Shown here: piece after piece, positions 17,511 through 26,485 of the stretch
Layout: the number at the start of each line of letters is the position of its first letter
Numbering within the stretch: the stretch's first letter is position 1
Assembly: GCF_017355935.1 (NCBI RefSeq)
Contig: NZ_JAFIQT010000001.1
Coordinates: 1,302,001 to 1,366,000, forward strand
Reading direction: 5' to 3'
Length of the DNA: 64,000 nucleotides
DNA from: Telluribacter humicola
GTDB lineage: Bacteria; Bacteroidota; Bacteroidia; Cytophagales; Spirosomataceae
Notes under the pieces: generated by a model
Seen by the model: only the letters and a program-made list of their open reading frames with translations
Databases searched by the model: none
Told to the model about the DNA's origin: nothing
Program-made: the position numbers and the translations under genes

Positions 17511-17527
17511 CTCGATTTGAAATCGGG
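17511..17527. repeat. Short palindrome CTCGATT-TGA-AATCGGG, copy 3
   Basis: Same core as copy 1 with one G:T pair. Three copies within 136 bp of intergenic DNA point to a local repeat cluster. Confidence 0.6.
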
Positions 17528-17540
17528 ACAAGCGTATGGT

Positions 17541-17576
17541 GAGTGGTGGCACTGTTGAAAAACGGTGCCACCACTC
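17541..17576. terminator. Strong hairpin between convergent nucleoside hydrolase and menB genes
   Basis: GAGTGGTGGCAC (17541-17552) and GTGCCACCACTC (17565-17576) pair perfectly; TGTT/AACG extends the stem to 16 bp with a GAAA tetraloop. There is no long U-run on either side, so it may be an interspersed repeat that also stops transcription; it sits 12 bp from the menB stop. Confidence 0.6.
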
Positions 17577-17587
17577 TAAATATTACT

Positions 17588-18430
17588 CTACGAGTATTTC
17601 TCAAATTTGTCAAAGTCCGGCTTGCGCTTTTCTAGGAAAGCATCGCGGCCTTCGCGGGCTTCTTCGGTCATGTATCCCAGGCGGGTCGCTTCGCCGGCAA
17701 AGATCTGTTGACCCACCAGTCCGTCGTCAATGAGGTTGAAGGCAAATTTGAGCATCCGGATGGCCATGGGACTCTTTTCCAGAATCTCCTGCGCCCACTG
17801 GTAAGCGGTAGCTTCCAGTTCGTCGTGCGGTACTACGGCATTGATCATACCCATCTCGTAGGCTTCCTGCGCCGAATAGCTACGTCCCAGGAAGAATATC
17901 TCACGCGCCCGCTTCTGACCCACTTGCCGCGCCAGATATGCTGAGCCGTAGCCCGCGTCGTAGCTAGCCACATTGGCATCAGTCTGCTTAAATATCGCAT
18001 GCTCCTTACTGGCCAGGGTCAGGTCACATACCACGTGCAGGCTGTGTCCACCGCCAACAGCCCAGCCGGGTACTACGGCTATCACAGGCTTGGTCATAAA
18101 CCGGATCTGGCGCTGAACCTCCAGGATGTTGAGCCGGGCTACGCCGTCTTCACCCTTGTAGCCACCGGAATCGCGGGCGTTCTGGTCGCCGCCGGAGCAG
18201 AAGGCATATATGCCATCCTTAGGCGAAGGTCCCTCTCCTGACAGCAGTATTACCCCGATAGAGCCATCATTACGGGCATCTTCAAAGGCATCGTACAGTT
18301 CGAATACCGTTTTGGGACGGAAGGCATTGCGTACCTCGGGGCGGTTGAAAGCAATCCGGGCTACACCATTCAGTTTCTTATAGGTAATATCTACGTATTC
18401 TTTGGCGGTTTTCCACTCTAGTGCTGACAT
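17588..18430 (-). CDS. menB: 1,4-dihydroxy-2-naphthoyl-CoA synthase
   Basis: The 280-residue crotonase-fold protein matches MenB closely: RIAFNRPEVRNAFRP, FCSGGDQNARDSGGY (the oxyanion-hole region and the MenB-specific insertion), VVPGWAVGGGHSLHVVCDLTLAS, and DANVASYDAGYGSAYLARQVG. The C-terminus EAREGRDAFLEKRKPDF is also typical. It closes the second ring of the naphthoquinone from o-succinylbenzoyl-CoA in menaquinone synthesis, in the cytoplasm. No other men genes are adjacent. The start is the only ATG that fits the family (MSALEWKTAKEY). It is convergent with the nucleoside hydrolase. Confidence 0.96.
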   Translation of the reverse strand: MSALEWKTAKEYVDITYKKLNGVARIAFNRPEVRNAFRPKTVFELYDAFEDARNDGSIGVILLSGEGPSPKDGIYAFCSGGDQNARDSGGYKGEDGVARLNILEVQRQIRFMTKPVIAVVPGWAVGGGHSLHVVCDLTLASKEHAIFKQTDANVASYDAGYGSAYLARQVGQKRAREIFFLGRSYSAQEAYEMGMINAVVPHDELEATAYQWAQEILEKSPMAIRMLKFAFNLIDDGLVGQQIFAGEATRLGYMTEEAREGRDAFLEKRKPDFDKFEKYS

Positions 18431-18626
18431 CTTTCTATCGTTTGTTTCACAAGAGCAAACTGACCAAATTTTGGTGAGTATTCAAACTCTTTTCTAAGGA
18501 AATATACGTATTCCTTTCAGGGTAGTCTGTAATTATTTACGCCTATATCATCCGGTATCGGTGGGGCTGATCTTCATCAATATTCCTTATTACCTATTGG
18601 TACAATTTTAGTTTCTGTGAACGAAG

Positions 18627-18639
18627 GCCTAACTTAGGC
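18627..18639. promoter_or_regulatory. Perfect palindrome GCCTAA-C-TTAGGC upstream of the PfkB-family kinase
   Basis: A 13-bp perfect dyad lies 36 bp before the kinase start at 18676, in the 245-bp region divergent from menB. It could be an operator or a leader hairpin; no matching copy was noticed elsewhere in the window. Confidence 0.35.
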
Positions 18640-18675
18640 GCTCAGTAATTCTAATGGATTAAAACCAACACCACT

Positions 18676-19647
18676 ATGGCTACAAAGGCAGTAAAACCCA
18701 TTGTAACGCTCACAATCAACCCGGCAGTAGACAAAAGTACTACCGTAGGACGTCTGGTACCGGATGAAAAGCTCCGCTGTGATCAACCTCGTTTTGAGGC
18801 TGGCGGCGGTGGCATTAATGTGGCGAAGGCCATCCATAGGTTAGGAGGAAAACCCCTGGCAGTATTGACTTCCGGTGGTCCTACCGGGCAGCGTCTGCAG
18901 TCGCTCGTAAAAGCAGAGGGGGTGGATATAGAGGTGATCGAGACAAAAGAGTGGACCCGCGAAAACCTGAACGTAGTAGAGTCTGCCACCGGGCTACAGT
19001 ACCGCTTCAGCATGCCCGGATCCAAGCTTATGCCTACCGAGGTCGATGCTATTCTGGATACATTGCGGGAAGTAGATACTCCTTCTTTTATTGTAGCCAG
19101 TGGAAGTCTTTCACCGGGAGTACCCGTAGATTTTTACGGCAAAGTAGCCGAAATCGCCCGTGAGCGAGGTGCCAGATTTGTGGCTGATACGTCGGGAGAA
19201 GCCCTGCGGCTGGCCAGTGAATCGGGGGTATACCTCATGAAGCCCAACATCACGGAGCTATGTCAGCTGGTAGGTACCGAAAAGCTGGAAATGGATGAGG
19301 TGGATGATGCCGCCCGAGCACTCATCATCAGAGGCCATTGTGAAGTAGTAGTGGTATCCATGGGCCCTATGGGAGCTATGCTGGTTACGGAAGACCAGGT
19401 AGAGCATATACCGGCTCCACCCGTCAAAAAGAAAAGTACCGTGGGAGCAGGAGATAGCATGGTGGCGGGTATGGTGTATACCTTATCCCAGGGAAAATCC
19501 ATCCGGGAGGCAGTACGTATGGGAGTAGCCTGCGGCTCGGCGGCTACCATGAATCCCGGTAGCGAGCTGTTTAAGATGCCCGACGTAAGCCGCCTGCTCG
19601 ACTGGCTCAACCGCTACGGCAAGCGTTACGCTGTGCAGGTGAATTAG
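18676..19647 (+). CDS. PfkB-family sugar-phosphate kinase (6-phosphofructokinase II / 1-phosphofructokinase type)
   Basis: The 323-residue ribokinase-fold protein begins TLTINPAVDKSTTV and continues with AGGGGINVAKAIHRLGG, the typical fructose-phosphate kinase start. It ends with STVGAGDSMVAGM, whose Asp260 is the catalytic base in the GAGD anion hole. The TINPAxD opening places it with PfkB and FruK rather than ribokinase. PfkB (fructose-6-phosphate to fructose-1,6-bisphosphate) seems more likely than FruK because no fructose PTS genes are nearby. A terminator at 19668 separates it from the arabinose operon, though the pathways join in glycolysis. Confidence 0.88.
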   Translation: MATKAVKPIVTLTINPAVDKSTTVGRLVPDEKLRCDQPRFEAGGGGINVAKAIHRLGGKPLAVLTSGGPTGQRLQSLVKAEGVDIEVIETKEWTRENLNVVESATGLQYRFSMPGSKLMPTEVDAILDTLREVDTPSFIVASGSLSPGVPVDFYGKVAEIARERGARFVADTSGEALRLASESGVYLMKPNITELCQLVGTEKLEMDEVDDAARALIIRGHCEVVVVSMGPMGAMLVTEDQVEHIPAPPVKKKSTVGAGDSMVAGMVYTLSQGKSIREAVRMGVACGSAATMNPGSELFKMPDVSRLLDWLNRYGKRYAVQVN

Positions 19648-19667
19648 ATAAATAGGCGTTAGATCGT

Positions 19668-19710
19668 AGCTGATAGCTTCTTTTACCAGAGAAGCTATCA
19701 GCTTTCTTTA
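19668..19710 (+). terminator. Intrinsic terminator after the PfkB-family gene
   Basis: GCTGATAGCTTC (19669-19680) pairs perfectly with GAAGCTATCAGC (19691-19702), and TTTCTTT follows. Confidence 0.85.
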
Positions 19711-19784
19711 TGATTAGTCATTACTGATTTTGATAGTAATCCTGTTTGTCGAATACTAAAACTCTAACTACTAATTACCTCTCT

Positions 19785-21434
19785 ATGCCTGATCCCCACG
19801 TAATAGGTATTGACTTCGGCACTGATTCGGTGCGCGCCCTGGTGGTAAATGCCCGAACGGGTGAGGAAGTAGGTACTCATGTTCATGAATATGCCCGTTG
19901 GAAGGCTGCTAAGTACTGCCTGCCGCAGGCGTCGATGTTCAGGCAGCACCCGCTCGACTACCTCGAAGGTCTGGAAGCCTCGGTGAAGGGTGCTCTGGAT
20001 AAAGTGCCGGCTGAGGTCAGGGAAAGTGTAAGGGGGATCGCCATTGACACGACGGGCTCTACGCCCTGCGCCGTAGATGAGCAGGGTACACCGCTGGCTC
20101 TGCTTCCTGAGTTTGCCGAGAATCCCAACGGGATGTTTATCCTCTGGAAAGACCATACGGCCAATGCCGAAGCTGAGGAGATCAACGTCCTGGCGCGCCG
20201 GTGGGAGGTGGACTTCACCAAGTACGTAGGCGGCATTTACTCTTCGGAATGGTTCTGGGCCAAGATACTGCATACCCTCCGCATGGATGAGCAGGTGCGT
20301 GAGCGGGCTTACTCCTGGGTAGAGCACTGCGACTGGATGTCGGCTGTACTGACGGGTGACACCGATCCGCGTACCATGCGGCGCAGCCGCACTGCCGCCG
20401 GACACAAAGCCATGTGGAACGCGGAATTTGACGGTCTGCCTTCTGATGAATTCCTGACTACGCTTGATCCCCTGCTGGCAGGTCTGCGCGACCGTCTCTT
20501 CCAGGATACCTATACTTCCGATCAACCAATGGGCAAACTATCTGCTGAATGGGCCAGTAAGTTAGGGCTTTCGGAAGAGGTAGTGGTGGGCGTAGGTGCC
20601 TTTGACGCACACATGGGCGCCGTAGGGGCACATATCGAGCCTTATACCTTTGTACGGGTGATGGGTACCTCTACCTGTGATATGCTGACGGCCCCCAACG
20701 AAGATATGACCGGTAAATTAGTACCAGGTATTTGTGGGCAGGTGGATGGATCAGTACTACCCGGTATGCTGGGCATGGAAGCCGGACAGTCGGCCTTCGG
20801 TGATGTGTACGCCTGGTTCCGGAATCTGCTGGCCTATCCGATCCGTGAGCTGTTGGCGCAGGAGGTAGGGGAGGAGGTGGTAAATAAAGTCATAGACGGT
20901 ATTATACCTTCTTTGTCCAAAGCAGCCGAAGCCCTTCCCGTTACCGAGCAGGATATCATAGCGCTGGACTGGCTCAATGGCCGCCGTACCCCTGACGCCA
21001 ACCATGAGCTGAAAGGAGCTATATTCGGGCTGAATCTGGGGAGTGATGCGCCTCGCGTATTTAAGGCGCTGGTAGAGGCTACTGCTTTTGGTTCCAAGGC
21101 CATTGTTGATCGCTTTGTTGAGGAAGGAGTACCCATCCGGCAGGTAATCGCTATCGGAGGGGTAGCTAAGAAATCTCCTTTCGTGATGCAGACGCTGGCT
21201 AACGTCCTGAATGTACCTATCAAAGTAGTGGTATCCGAGCAGGCCTGTGCCTTGGGGGCCGCCATGTTCGCCTCGGTAGCGGCGGAAATTCACCCTACGG
21301 TAGAAGCCGCTCAGGAAGCCATGTCATCAGGGTTCGATGCCGAGTACCAACCCCGACCTGATCGAGTTGAAGTATATAAGACCTTATATCAGAAGTACTT
21401 GGAAGCAGGTAAACTGGTGGAGGAGGGACTTTAA
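19785..21434 (+). CDS. araB: Ribulokinase
   Basis: The open frame reaches a TTG at 19746, but the ATG at 19785 (MPDPHVIGIDFGTDSVRAL) is the family N-terminus; this gives 549 residues. The FGGY-kinase signatures are present: GIDFGTDSVRALVV for phosphate binding, IAIDTTGSTPCAVD, WKDHTANAEAEEIN and EYARWKAAKYCLPQ of the AraB group, and CALGAAMFASVAAEIHP at the ADP site. It phosphorylates L-ribulose to L-ribulose-5-phosphate with ATP in the cytoplasm. It is first in the araB-araA-araD operon, 50 bp before araA. Confidence 0.95.
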   Translation: MPDPHVIGIDFGTDSVRALVVNARTGEEVGTHVHEYARWKAAKYCLPQASMFRQHPLDYLEGLEASVKGALDKVPAEVRESVRGIAIDTTGSTPCAVDEQGTPLALLPEFAENPNGMFILWKDHTANAEAEEINVLARRWEVDFTKYVGGIYSSEWFWAKILHTLRMDEQVRERAYSWVEHCDWMSAVLTGDTDPRTMRRSRTAAGHKAMWNAEFDGLPSDEFLTTLDPLLAGLRDRLFQDTYTSDQPMGKLSAEWASKLGLSEEVVVGVGAFDAHMGAVGAHIEPYTFVRVMGTSTCDMLTAPNEDMTGKLVPGICGQVDGSVLPGMLGMEAGQSAFGDVYAWFRNLLAYPIRELLAQEVGEEVVNKVIDGIIPSLSKAAEALPVTEQDIIALDWLNGRRTPDANHELKGAIFGLNLGSDAPRVFKALVEATAFGSKAIVDRFVEEGVPIRQVIAIGGVAKKSPFVMQTLANVLNVPIKVVVSEQACALGAAMFASVAAEIHPTVEAAQEAMSSGFDAEYQPRPDRVEVYKTLYQKYLEAGKLVEEGL

Positions 21435-21484
21435 TTGTCCACTCATTCACTCAATATTATATTCACTCATAAACTCATAGACCC

Positions 21485-23008
21485 TTGATTCATATACTCA
21501 AAAAATACGAAGTCTGGTTTGTTACCGGGAGCCAGCATCTGTACGGAGAAGAAACCCTGAAACAGGTAGCGGAGCACTCACAAGCGATTGCATCGGGGTT
21601 GGACCAGAATGGTAAAGTACCGGTACGGGTGATATTCAAGCCCGTAGTCACTACCCCCGACGAAATATATAAGGTATGCCAGGAGGCTAATGTAGCCCCT
21701 GACTGTATAGGTATCATAGCCTGGATGCACACCTTCTCACCAGCCAAGATGTGGATTGGTGGATTAAAAGTACTTCAGAAGCCCCTGCTGCACCTGCACA
21801 CGCAGTATAACCGTGATATTCCCTGGGCGACTATAGATATGGATTTCATGAACCTGAACCAGTCCGCCCACGGCGACCGGGAATTTGGATTCATGATGTC
21901 ACGGATGCGCCTGAACCGCAAGGTAGTAGTAGGGCACTGGCAGCAGGAGGATGTAATCAATAGCCTCAGTATCTGGACACGAGCCGCTGCGGCACGTTAT
22001 GACCTGCAGGGCGCACGTTTTGTTCGCTTTGGCGATAATATGCGTCAGGTAGCTGTCACCGAGGGCGATAAGGTAGCCGCCGAAATGCAGTTTGGCTATT
22101 CGGTTAATGGGTACGGGGTAGGCAGTCTGGTGCAGGTAATCAACCAGATCAGTGATACCGCCATTGATCAGCTATGCGCCGAGTACGCAGATACCTATAC
22201 CCTGGCCGGTACTCTCCAGAAAGGAGCCGAACAGCACAACTCGCTGCGCGATGCGGCCCGGATAGAGTTAGGGATAAGAACGTTTCTGGAAGAGGGCGGA
22301 TTCAAAGGTTACACCAATACCTTCGAAGACCTGCACGGCATGGTACAGCTACCGGGTATAGCCTCCCAGCGACTGATGGCCGCCGGCTATGGCTTTGGCG
22401 CCGAAGGCGACTGGAAAACCGCCGCGATGCTGCGGGCCATGAAAGTTATGGCAACCGGACTCCCCGGGGGCAACTCATTCATGGAAGACTACACCTACCA
22501 TTTCGCCGATCCGGCCAATCCTGCTGATAGCAAGTTGGTACTGGGTGCGCATATGTTGGAGATATGTGAGTCTATCGCTGACGGCAAGCCTGGCTGTGAA
22601 GTACATCCGCTGGGCATTGGCGGCAAAGCCGATCCGGTACGCCTGGTATTTAATGTGGCCGGTGGTCCGGCTCTGAATGTATCGGTGATTGATATGGGTA
22701 ATCGTTTCCGTATTCTGGCCAATGAAGTGGAAGCCGTAGCTCCTCAGCACGATCTCCCCAAACTACCCGTAGCCAGGGTACTCTGGAAGCCCCAACCCAA
22801 TATGCAAACCGGCTGCGCCGCCTGGATACTGGCCGGGGGAGCGCATCATACCGTATACAGTCAGAACCTCTCCGTTGAGTACATTGAAGACTTTGCAGAT
22901 ATGGTAGGCGTGGAGCTGGTTACTATAGATCAGGACACCCGCTTGCGCCAGTTCAAGAATGAGCTACGCTGGAATGAGGTATACTACCAAATGAAAGGAG
23001 GATTCTAA
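21485..23008 (+). CDS. araA: L-arabinose isomerase
   Basis: The 507-residue product shows the whole AraA pattern: [47 protein letters not shown], then [20 protein letters not shown] and a late [15 protein letters not shown] histidine region. The metal-binding Glu and His residues lie in these blocks. It converts L-arabinose to L-ribulose. No ATG exists before residue 94, so the TTG at 21485 (reading M-I-H-I-L-K-K-Y) is taken as the start, which gives the normal family length. It is 50 bp after araB and 2 bp before araD. Confidence 0.95.
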   Translation: MIHILKKYEVWFVTGSQHLYGEETLKQVAEHSQAIASGLDQNGKVPVRVIFKPVVTTPDEIYKVCQEANVAPDCIGIIAWMHTFSPAKMWIGGLKVLQKPLLHLHTQYNRDIPWATIDMDFMNLNQSAHGDREFGFMMSRMRLNRKVVVGHWQQEDVINSLSIWTRAAAARYDLQGARFVRFGDNMRQVAVTEGDKVAAEMQFGYSVNGYGVGSLVQVINQISDTAIDQLCAEYADTYTLAGTLQKGAEQHNSLRDAARIELGIRTFLEEGGFKGYTNTFEDLHGMVQLPGIASQRLMAAGYGFGAEGDWKTAAMLRAMKVMATGLPGGNSFMEDYTYHFADPANPADSKLVLGAHMLEICESIADGKPGCEVHPLGIGGKADPVRLVFNVAGGPALNVSVIDMGNRFRILANEVEAVAPQHDLPKLPVARVLWKPQPNMQTGCAAWILAGGAHHTVYSQNLSVEYIEDFADMVGVELVTIDQDTRLRQFKNELRWNEVYYQMKGGF

Positions 23009-23010
23009 GT

Positions 23011-23715
23011 ATGTCAGCTTATAAGTACCTGAAAGAAGAAGTATACGAAGCGAACATGGAGCTGCCCCGCAAAGGGTTGGTCCTGTATACCTTCGGCAAC
23101 GTGAGTGGGATCGACCGTCAGGCGGGCGTAGTAGCCATTAAGCCGAGTGGGGTACCTTACGAAGAGCTCCGGGTGGAGGATATCGTAGTGGTAGACCTGG
23201 ACAATCAGCTGGTGGAAGGTGCTATGCGACCATCTTCTGATACCAAGACCCATACGCTGCTGTACCGCCACTTTAATACCGTTGGAGGCATTTGCCACAC
23301 CCACTCAACCCACGCGGTAGCCTGGGCGCAGGCGATGCGGCCTATACCTAACCTGGGTACCACCCACGCCGACCACCTGGTAGCATCAGTACCGGTTACG
23401 GATGTTATGTCGGATGAAGCCATTAAAGGAGACTATGAGCACGAAACCGGGCTGCAAATCCTCGATAAGTTCAAAGAGCTCGATCTCTCACCCGAAGAGG
23501 TAGAGATGGTACTGGTAGCTTGTCACGGCCCCTTTACCTGGGGAAAGACTCCCGCCAAGGCGGTATATAATTCAGCCGTTCTGGAAGAGCTGGCACGCAT
23601 GGCCTACCTCACCCTCACCATCAATCCCGCTACTCCTGCCATCAAGCAGTCATTGGTAGATAAGCACTACTTCCGTAAGCACGGCAAAGATGCCTACTAC
23701 GGGCAGGGCTGCTAG
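23011..23715 (+). CDS. araD: L-ribulose-5-phosphate 4-epimerase
   Basis: The 234-residue class II aldolase-fold protein has TFGNVSGIDRQAGVVAIKPS, the zinc ligands in GGICHTHSTHAVAWAQ, and LVACHGPFTWGKTPAKAVYN with the third histidine. It interconverts L-ribulose-5-phosphate and D-xylulose-5-phosphate, feeding the pentose phosphate pathway. It starts 2 bp after the araA stop, so the two are translationally close. The gene order B-A-D is as in enteric bacteria. A long hairpin ends the operon. Confidence 0.95.
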   Translation: MSAYKYLKEEVYEANMELPRKGLVLYTFGNVSGIDRQAGVVAIKPSGVPYEELRVEDIVVVDLDNQLVEGAMRPSSDTKTHTLLYRHFNTVGGICHTHSTHAVAWAQAMRPIPNLGTTHADHLVASVPVTDVMSDEAIKGDYEHETGLQILDKFKELDLSPEEVEMVLVACHGPFTWGKTPAKAVYNSAVLEELARMAYLTLTINPATPAIKQSLVDKHYFRKHGKDAYYGQGC

Positions 23716-24027
23716 TTTTTCATTTAAGATATCTGATAGCACGATTCCCTCATAAGTCGGTATTACCGGCTTGTGAGGGAATCGTGCTATGTCTGATTAC
23801 AGGTTTTTGCAAAATATCTTACATTAATTTATTAATTTGTAAGGATATAGTTGCACTTTGCTCGTCTTCCTCTAAAGCGTCAATAAAGTCATCAAGAATT
23901 ATTTCCCGGATCAGCATTCTACAATAGGAATTCTTTAGGAGTAACCGCTGGTCATTGTACTGGTTATAAAAGTAGAAACAAACAGGATTACGACTTATAG
24001 TATCAAATACCTAGCTATTACCACATT
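23716..24027. other. 312-bp intergenic region after araD
   Basis: Besides the hairpin at 23736 it is AT-rich. The minus strand has a 64-codon stop-free frame (23819-24010) whose only ATG (23917) gives 32 residues (MLIREIILDDFIDALEEDE and on). I cannot tell whether it is a small gene, a remnant or chance. No clear promoter for the 24028 gene was seen. Confidence 0.4.
23736..23790 (+). terminator. Long hairpin ending the araBAD operon
   Basis: The 17-bp perfect arms 23736-23752 and 23774-23790 continue inward (one G:T pair, then AAGTCGG with CCGGCTT) to a TATTA loop, making a stem of about 25 bp. The flanks are only mildly T-rich, so termination may rely on stem strength. Confidence 0.7.
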
Positions 24028-26313
24028 ATGCGGTTAAGTTATATTATTGCCCTTTTAACAATTGTCATTTTGACACTGAGCGCCTGGCAGTGGTGGGGAG
24101 GGAATAGGGTTGACTTTAACACCCAGATCCGGCCCATCCTGAATACCAACTGCACCGGCTGTCACGGGGGAGTAAAGCAGCAGGGTAATATTAGCTTGCT
24201 GTATCGTGAAAAAGCATTAAGTAAGGGCAAATCAGGCAAACCCTGTATAGTACCCGGTCACCCAGAGGATAGTGAGCTTATAGCCCGTCTCAAATCTACC
24301 GATCCGGACGATCGGATGCCGCTCAAGGCTCCACCACTTTCTGATGAGCAGATCAGCCTGCTGGAGCGCTGGATTGAGGAGGGGGCCGAATGGGAAACGC
24401 ACTGGTCCTACATAGCTCCCGAACCTCAGAGCCCCCCGCTGGTACTGTCTTTCTGGCCCGAGAATGACATTGATAAATTTGTATATAAGAAGCTAAAAGC
24501 CGAAGGACTTGATCCCGTCGAAGAGGCGGATAAAGCAATACTGCTCCGCCGCGTTACGCTGGACCTGACGGGCCTGGCCCCAACACCTCAGGAGTTTGAT
24601 GATTTCCTAAACGATAACTCAGATAACGCCTACGAAAAAGTAGTAGATCGCCTGCTGGCTTCGCCGCATTATGGAGAGCGTTGGGCAGCCATGTGGCTGG
24701 ATTTGGCCCGCTACGGCGATTCGCAGGGCTACCAGAAAGATCGTCACCGCGATATATGGCAGTACCGCGACTGGGTTATTGATGCTTTCAACAAAGATAT
24801 GCCCTTTGATCAGTTTACGGTGGAGCAACTGGCGGGCGATCTCTTGCCTGATCCTACCGTAGACCAGCGCATAGCTACTGCCTTTCACCGCAATACCAAT
24901 ACTAATGATGAAGGTGGTACCGACGACGAAGAGTTTCGGGTCGTAGCTGTTATTGACCGGGTCAATACAACCATGGAGGTGTGGCAGGGTACTACCATGG
25001 CCTGTGTGCAGTGTCATAGCCATCCCTATGACCCATTTCCGCACAAGGACTACTACCAGTTGATGGCTTTCTTTAATACTTCGGCCGATGCCGACCACAC
25101 CAGTGATGTACCGGTCCTTAAGGAACTATCAAGCATCCAGAAGCAGCAGATGGAGGAACTGGCAACATTCCTGAACGCTCATAATGATACTACGGACCAT
25201 AGGTACCTCGCAGCCCGCCAGAAGCTGGAAAAGATAAAGCCTTCGCGTACGCCTATCATGGAAGAGCTACCGGCTGATAGTACTCGTAAGACTCATGTAT
25301 TTGAGCGCGGAAACTGGATGGTGCACGGGGAAGAGGTACGTCCGCAAACGCCCAAGACACTTACTCAGCTTGCCAAAGACCATCCGGCCAACCGCATGGG
25401 ACTGGCCAAGTGGCTGGTAAGTCCGCAAAACCCACTGACTGCCCGGGTAATGGTAAATCGTTACTGGGAGCAGCTTTTTGGTCGGGGACTGGTAGAGACT
25501 TTAGAAGATTTTGGAACGCAGGGAGCCAAACCGGTACATCCCGAGCTACTGGACTGGCTGGCGCTTCGCTTTATGAACGAAGACCAGTGGAGTGTCAAAA
25601 AGCTCCTGCGTGAGATAGTACTCTCAGCCACTTACCGCCAGAGTTCGGAGGTTGGTGAAGAAGCACTGGAGAAAGACCCTTATAATACATTACTATCGCG
25701 TGGTCCCCGGGTACGCCTTACCGCTGAGCAGGTACGTGACCAGGCGCTGACTGCGTCCGGTCTGCTTTCACCCAAGCTGTTTGGCCCCAGCGTGATGCCA
25801 CCTCAGCCGGACGGCGTGTGGCAGGTAATCCGGAATGTGGTTAAATGGCGTACGGCTGAAGATGAGGATCGCTACCGCCGCGCTCTGTACACCTACTGGC
25901 GTAAGTCAAGTCCTTATCCCTCATTTGTAACATTTGATGCGCCGAGCCGGGAGTTGTGCCTGTCGCGTCGCGTACGTACCAACACCCCTTTGCAAGCGCT
26001 GGTGACACTTAACGATCCGGTGTATTTGGAAGCATCCCAGGGACTAGCCTGGCAGATGAAGCAGGCCACTGGCTATAACCCTGTCGAAAATATCAAGATG
26101 GGCTATAAGCGGCTGACTGGGCATATGCCATCCGAAGAGCGGCTGCGGCTACTGCTCAACTATTACCAACTATCTATTCAGCACTACCGGACTAGTTCGC
26201 ATGACGTTCAGAAATTCCTGACGATGGACTACCCAAAGACGCCTCACCTGGCGGCTCTCGCTGCTACGGCCAATGTCATGCTGAACTTGGATGAGGTAAT
26301 TACGAAGCAGTGA
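24028..26313 (+). CDS. Planctomycete-type cytochrome c / DUF1549 / DUF1553 protein
   Basis: The 761-residue protein has an N-terminal signal anchor (about 1-22). A PSCyt1 haem domain follows with CTGCH (Cys42, Cys45, His46), then DUF1549/PSCyt2 (about 140-350, including [20 protein letters not shown]) and DUF1553/PSD1 (about 440-740, including [20 protein letters not shown]). Such proteins are abundant in Planctomycetes and Bacteroidota and nearly always lie next to a DUF1501 gene, as here. They are thought to take part in periplasmic breakdown of complex glycans, but the reaction is not established. Length and domain order are normal. Confidence 0.92.
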   Translation: MRLSYIIALLTIVILTLSAWQWWGGNRVDFNTQIRPILNTNCTGCHGGVKQQGNISLLYREKALSKGKSGKPCIVPGHPEDSELIARLKSTDPDDRMPLKAPPLSDEQISLLERWIEEGAEWETHWSYIAPEPQSPPLVLSFWPENDIDKFVYKKLKAEGLDPVEEADKAILLRRVTLDLTGLAPTPQEFDDFLNDNSDNAYEKVVDRLLASPHYGERWAAMWLDLARYGDSQGYQKDRHRDIWQYRDWVIDAFNKDMPFDQFTVEQLAGDLLPDPTVDQRIATAFHRNTNTNDEGGTDDEEFRVVAVIDRVNTTMEVWQGTTMACVQCHSHPYDPFPHKDYYQLMAFFNTSADADHTSDVPVLKELSSIQKQQMEELATFLNAHNDTTDHRYLAARQKLEKIKPSRTPIMEELPADSTRKTHVFERGNWMVHGEEVRPQTPKTLTQLAKDHPANRMGLAKWLVSPQNPLTARVMVNRYWEQLFGRGLVETLEDFGTQGAKPVHPELLDWLALRFMNEDQWSVKKLLREIVLSATYRQSSEVGEEALEKDPYNTLLSRGPRVRLTAEQVRDQALTASGLLSPKLFGPSVMPPQPDGVWQVIRNVVKWRTAEDEDRYRRALYTYWRKSSPYPSFVTFDAPSRELCLSRRVRTNTPLQALVTLNDPVYLEASQGLAWQMKQATGYNPVENIKMGYKRLTGHMPSEERLRLLLNYYQLSIQHYRTSSHDVQKFLTMDYPKTPHLAALAATANVMLNLDEVITKQ

Positions 26314-26320
26314 TCTAATT

Positions 26321-26343
26321 AAAAATGTATAATGTATAATTGA
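26321..26343. repeat. AT-rich repeat related to the 224/634 element
   Basis: AATGTATAATGTATAATTGA shares TGTATAATTGA with bases near 235-245 and AATGTATAATG with the reverse complement of the 640-665 region. A second AT-rich motif with two CGACAAT copies and one CGACATT follows at about 26449-26477. Confidence 0.5.
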
Positions 26344-26485
26344 GAGTGAAGGGTAACTGGCTTCGTAGCGAGGTATTTTAGAGAAAAGCAAAATGAGGTC
26401 CCTGGGGTCAAACCTTAGTAGCCCAGGCTCCTTAACTCAGTTTTAAAATTCGACAATCTGAAATCGACATTCGACAATAAAATAG

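Noticed and set aside
19764-20525. 253-codon minus-strand frame over araB
   Set aside because: It is antisense to conserved kinase motifs and has no recognisable domain.
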